A DNA stretch of 64,000 nt from Pelagibius litoralis (GTDB taxonomy: Bacteria; Pseudomonadota; Alphaproteobacteria; Kiloniellales; DSM-21159), in contig JARFRB010000097.1 in NCBI GenBank assembly GCA_029287455.1, positions 1 through 64,000 of the forward strand, in the 5' to 3' direction. The notes under the pieces are model-generated. The model made no database searches, was not told where the DNA came from, and saw nothing but the letters and a program-made list of their open reading frames with translations. The position numbers and the translations under genes are program-made. Of this stretch, positions 61,512 through 64,000 are shown in pieces. Position 1 is the stretch's first letter, and the number at the start of each line of letters is the position of its first letter.

Positions 61512-62738
61512 CTACCTGGTCCTCAGCAATAGGCGGTTCACGCCGCCCAGTGCGGCGACGAGATCGCGGGCCTGCTGCTGGAAGGCCACGCGGGTAATCC
61601 GGCGGTCCTTGAGTGCCAGCGCAGCGAAGATCTCCTGAAAAGATCGCCGCCCATCAATGCCAGCGACAATCCCCGGAGCTAGCGGCGGCACGGGAAGCTC
61701 GAGGGGGATCCCGTCGAGGGTGAGCTTCAGGCGGCCGGCCTTCGCCAAGCTCCTGGCCAGGGCCGGGGCGGGCAGATCGACGAGGCAGGGTACGGCCTCC
61801 AAGCTCTCAAAGGCCGCCACGCTGCCTTGCCTGCGCGACAGATAGACGGTGTGCTGCTTCATGTTTCCGGCCAAGCGCTCGGCCAAGGCTGCCCGCTCAA
61901 GGGGGGCGAGCGCCTTCGCGCGCCGGATCAGTTCAGGGTCCGATAAGTAGGTTTCCGGGGCATAGCGCAGCGGCTCGATGAAGCTGGCGATGTGAAGGCC
62001 AGCACCTTCGGCGAGCGCCGCCAGCTCCGGCACGGTGTAGGCACGGTCCTGGCTGTGCAGAAGAAGATCAACAAGCTCCGCGTCCCCCAGACGATGATCG
62101 CCCAGAAAGGGGTTGCGGCGGAATCCGTTGGTTGGCGGTAACTGCTCCAGCAGCCGTCGCGCAAGTTCCACCCGCCTCTCCAGCGGCAGGTCCGCCGACA
62201 ATTGCCGCAAGGCGTCTTGCAATGGATAGAGGCCCTCACGCCCGAAAGTGCCATAGACCATTAGGCCAATGCCGCCATCGGGGCTTAAGGCATCTACTAG
62301 AGCGGCAAGACCGGCCGGAGGGTCGGCGAGGTGGTGCAGGACGCCGCAGCAATCGATGTAATCGAAGCGGCCCAGATTCAGGCGAGGCAGGTCCAGCAAG
62401 GACCCCGATAGAAAGCGCAGGTTCCGCAAGCCGCGCGCGGACACCCGCGCCTCCGCCACCGCCCGTGCCGTTTCGGAGAGGTCGAGGTAGACGACCTCCG
62501 CGTTTGCCGCCCCGATGTCGGCGAGCTGTTGCGCCAGCATCACCGTGCCGTCGCCGGTGCCACCCCCGGCGACAAGCGCACGGAACGGCGCTTGCCAATC
62601 CTGCCGCCCCTGGAAAAGGTAATGATCGATTTCCGCGACCCGGCTGGGCGAACCGGTGATCAGCCGCTTGGCTTCGTCGGCCGGATCTCGAGCCGGATAG
62701 GGAAACTGCTCGTACTGTTTTTTGACCGCGTCGCTCAT
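61512..62738 (-). CDS. Class I SAM-dependent methyltransferase with regulatory domain
   Basis: 408 residues. The N-terminal methyltransferase begins KKQYEQFPYPARDP and has SAM motif I LVAGGGTGDGTVMLAQQLAD, an acidic strand VVYLDLSETA and FDYIDCCGVLHHL. The following segment (FGREGLYPLQDALRQL) and C-terminal half fit the class with a 'methyltransferase regulatory domain' seen beside some TPR-type methyltransferases. Target is unknown. Convergent with lolA across 20 bp. Confidence 0.87.
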   Translation of the reverse strand: MSDAVKKQYEQFPYPARDPADEAKRLITGSPSRVAEIDHYLFQGRQDWQAPFRALVAGGGTGDGTVMLAQQLADIGAANAEVVYLDLSETARAVAEARVSARGLRNLRFLSGSLLDLPRLNLGRFDYIDCCGVLHHLADPPAGLAALVDALSPDGGIGLMVYGTFGREGLYPLQDALRQLSADLPLERRVELARRLLEQLPPTNGFRRNPFLGDHRLGDAELVDLLLHSQDRAYTVPELAALAEGAGLHIASFIEPLRYAPETYLSDPELIRRAKALAPLERAALAERLAGNMKQHTVYLSRRQGSVAAFESLEAVPCLVDLPAPALARSLAKAGRLKLTLDGIPLELPVPPLAPGIVAGIDGRRSFQEIFAALALKDRRITRVAFQQQARDLVAALGGVNRLLLRTR

Positions 62739-62754
62739 GGCACCGGCCCCGGCG

Positions 62755-63732
62755 TCAAGACAGATCGAGAACGACCTTGCCGCTCGCTTTTCGCTCCACC
62801 AGAAGCATCAAGGCCTCCGCCACTGCTTCTAGCGGCAAGCGGTCGGAAATACGCGGGTTCAGTTTTCCCTCGGCATGCCAGCCGCACAGCACCTCGAACT
62901 GCTGGCGCAGCATCTCTGGCGCCTTCTGCAGGTAGGAACCCCAATGGACTCCCATGGCCGCCACGTTCTTCACCAGAAGGTGATTCGCGGGGATCTGCTG
63001 GACCCGGCCCCCGGCAAAGCCGATGACAAGGATCCGGCCGCCCCAGGCGATAGCCCGCAAGGACGCATCGAAGACGTCGCCGCCGACCGGGTCGAAGACC
63101 ACATCCGCGCCCCGCCCATCCGTCAGCTCCTTCATGCGGGTGCGCAGGTCCTCCGAGCGGTAGTCGATACAGGCATCGGCGCCATGGCGTTTAGCGATCT
63201 CCAGCTTCTCGGCGCCGCCCGCGGTGGCGATGACCTTCGCTCCCATGGCCTTACCGACTTCCACCGCCGCGAGCCCGACACCGCCGGCCGCCCCGTGCAC
63301 AACCAGTGTCTCACCGGGCACGAGACGGGCATGCCACTCCAAGGCACCTAGCGCGGTGCCGTAGGTGATCGTAAACCCGGCGGCGATATCGAAGGGCATG
63401 GACTCCGGCACGGCGAAGACGGAGGTGGCGGGGGCCACCACCTTTTCCGCGAAGCCGCCCCAGGCCGGCAGGGCAAGCACGCGCTGCCCCACGCTCAAGC
63501 CGGAAACCCCGGCCCCCAAGGCCTCCACATGACCGGCCACCTCAAGCCCTGGCGTGAAGGGTAGCGGCGGTTTCACCTGGTATTCATGGCGGATCATCAG
63601 GGTGTCGGCGAAATTAATTCCAGCCGCCGCCACGGCGATCAGCACCTCTCCCTCTCCGGGCTCGGGCGTCGCAACCTCCTCCAGGGTCAAGACCTCGGGG
63701 GCGCCGAGGGTTCCGCACACGACCGCGCGCAT
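62755..63732 (-). CDS. NADPH:quinone oxidoreductase family protein (zinc-independent MDR)
   Basis: 325 residues. Medium-chain reductase with N-terminal GroES-like domain (GEGEVLIAVAAAGINFADTLM, PFTPGLEVAGHVEALG) and NADP-binding HGAAGGVGLAAVEVGKAMGAKVIA. It lacks the zinc-binding Cys cluster, as in QorA/zeta-crystallin relatives. It would reduce quinones or enones by one or two electrons. It is 16 nt upstream of the methyltransferase on the same strand and 3 nt from the preceding partial gene. Confidence 0.93.
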   Translation of the reverse strand: MRAVVCGTLGAPEVLTLEEVATPEPGEGEVLIAVAAAGINFADTLMIRHEYQVKPPLPFTPGLEVAGHVEALGAGVSGLSVGQRVLALPAWGGFAEKVVAPATSVFAVPESMPFDIAAGFTITYGTALGALEWHARLVPGETLVVHGAAGGVGLAAVEVGKAMGAKVIATAGGAEKLEIAKRHGADACIDYRSEDLRTRMKELTDGRGADVVFDPVGGDVFDASLRAIAWGGRILVIGFAGGRVQQIPANHLLVKNVAAMGVHWGSYLQKAPEMLRQQFEVLCGWHAEGKLNPRISDRLPLEAVAEALMLLVERKASGKVVLDLS

Positions 63733-63735
63733 GGC

Positions 63736-64000
63736 TTAGAGAGGCCCGCCGGCCGCCGGTCGGACCTCGCCGACCGCGAGTCCGACACGATTGCGCACCG
63801 TTGGGACCAACACCTCGGCCAAGGCTTCGCTAGCGGCGGCGTCGATCGCTTCGAGACGGGTCAGGACATGCCCCATAACCACTTCCGAAGCGCGGGTCGC
63901 CCCGTCATCCACCTTCAACGCGATCCCGAGGCCGCTGTCTGGAAGGCTGGCGCAAAACACCCCTTCCGCGCCGGTCTTCACGATGGCGTGCCCCTGGGTG
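63736..64000 (-). CDS. Asparaginase, C-terminal part (AnsA-II/COG4448-like)
   Basis: Open to the window edge; the final 87 or so codons read TQGHAIVKTGAEGVFCASLPDSG, then GIALKVDDGATRASEVVMG and the closing helical VLVPTVRNRVGLAVGEVRP. These match the C-terminal end of the thermolabile-type or Rhizobium-type L-asparaginase (COG4448) family, including the KTGAEGV segment and the active-site Lys/Asp region. The N-terminal half is outside the window. The stop is 3 nt from the downstream oxidoreductase start. Confidence 0.83.
   Translation of the reverse strand, partial: TQGHAIVKTGAEGVFCASLPDSGLGIALKVDDGATRASEVVMGHVLTRLEAIDAAASEALAEVLVPTVRNRVGLAVGEVRPAAGGPL

Overview
The window is about 64 kb of GC-rich (roughly 63-65%) DNA from an alphaproteobacterium, most likely a free-living member of the Rhodospirillales/Kiloniellales side of the class. 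The class-level assignment rests on gcrA, aerobic cobaltochelatase cobS-cobT, the hemC-hemD-mitofilin-hemY cluster, a LOV-type histidine kinase and several small families concentrated in Alphaproteobacteria (DUF1491, DUF1523, RHH_4, TIGR02466). There are no rRNA genes, intact insertion sequences, integrases or CRISPR arrays. It is essentially a core chromosomal segment with one small disturbed patch at 55.0-57.0 kb.

Layout. 0-6 kb: end of a DUF2889 gene, a ribbon-helix-helix regulator, bolA, a DMT transporter with a problematic start, a J-domain protein and cobS-cobT. 6-18 kb: dienelactone hydrolase, two amidases, gcrA, a queuosine-precursor-type transporter, a cytochrome c, a tightly coupled DedA/ATP-grasp pair, KDGal kinase, a peptide-type ABC binding protein, a secreted metallo-beta-lactamase-fold protein, and a short HPF divergent from a host-attachment-family gene. 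18-30 kb: a Gly/Asn-repeat lipoprotein, flavin reductase, DUF1330, anmK, aldo/keto reductase, a second DMT transporter, and a complete Mla-like lipid-transport operon (STAS-MlaE, ATPase, MCE protein, lipoprotein). The operon faces a SYLF lipid-binding protein, a NepR-like small protein and an ABC ATPase that has lost its catalytic residues. 30-38 kb: DUF1523, lipoproteins, a CII-like regulator, SpmAB, DUF1491, polyphosphate:AMP phosphotransferase, a candidate sRNA, a sugar-transfer ATP-grasp protein, a GT-D glycosyltransferase and a ChaC-like enzyme. 38-50 kb: tRNA-Thr(CGT), the heme cluster with an in-frame HemD-HTH-Mic60 chimera, tsaD, a 2OG-oxygenase-like gene, gpsA, yciI and nudix. 48-64 kb: rsmB, rpe, heparinase-like, SDR, PEP-mutase-like, GST, a response regulator plus a LOV histidine kinase broken by two nonsense codons and bracketed by direct repeats, an aminotransferase, ftsK, lolA, a methyltransferase, a quinone oxidoreductase and a partial asparaginase.

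How genes work together. hemC-hemD/mic60-hemY links tetrapyrrole synthesis with an inner-membrane shaping protein, and cobS-cobT insert cobalt into the related corrin ring. The Mla-like operon, lolA, SYLF protein and lipoproteins form an envelope-lipid theme. ftsK and gcrA belong to the cell-division programme, and HPF belongs to stationary-phase ribosome control. The most unusual items are the HemD-HTH-Mic60 reading frame, the twice-interrupted LOV kinase between direct repeats, and the ABC ATPase lacking both the Walker B glutamate and the H-loop histidine.
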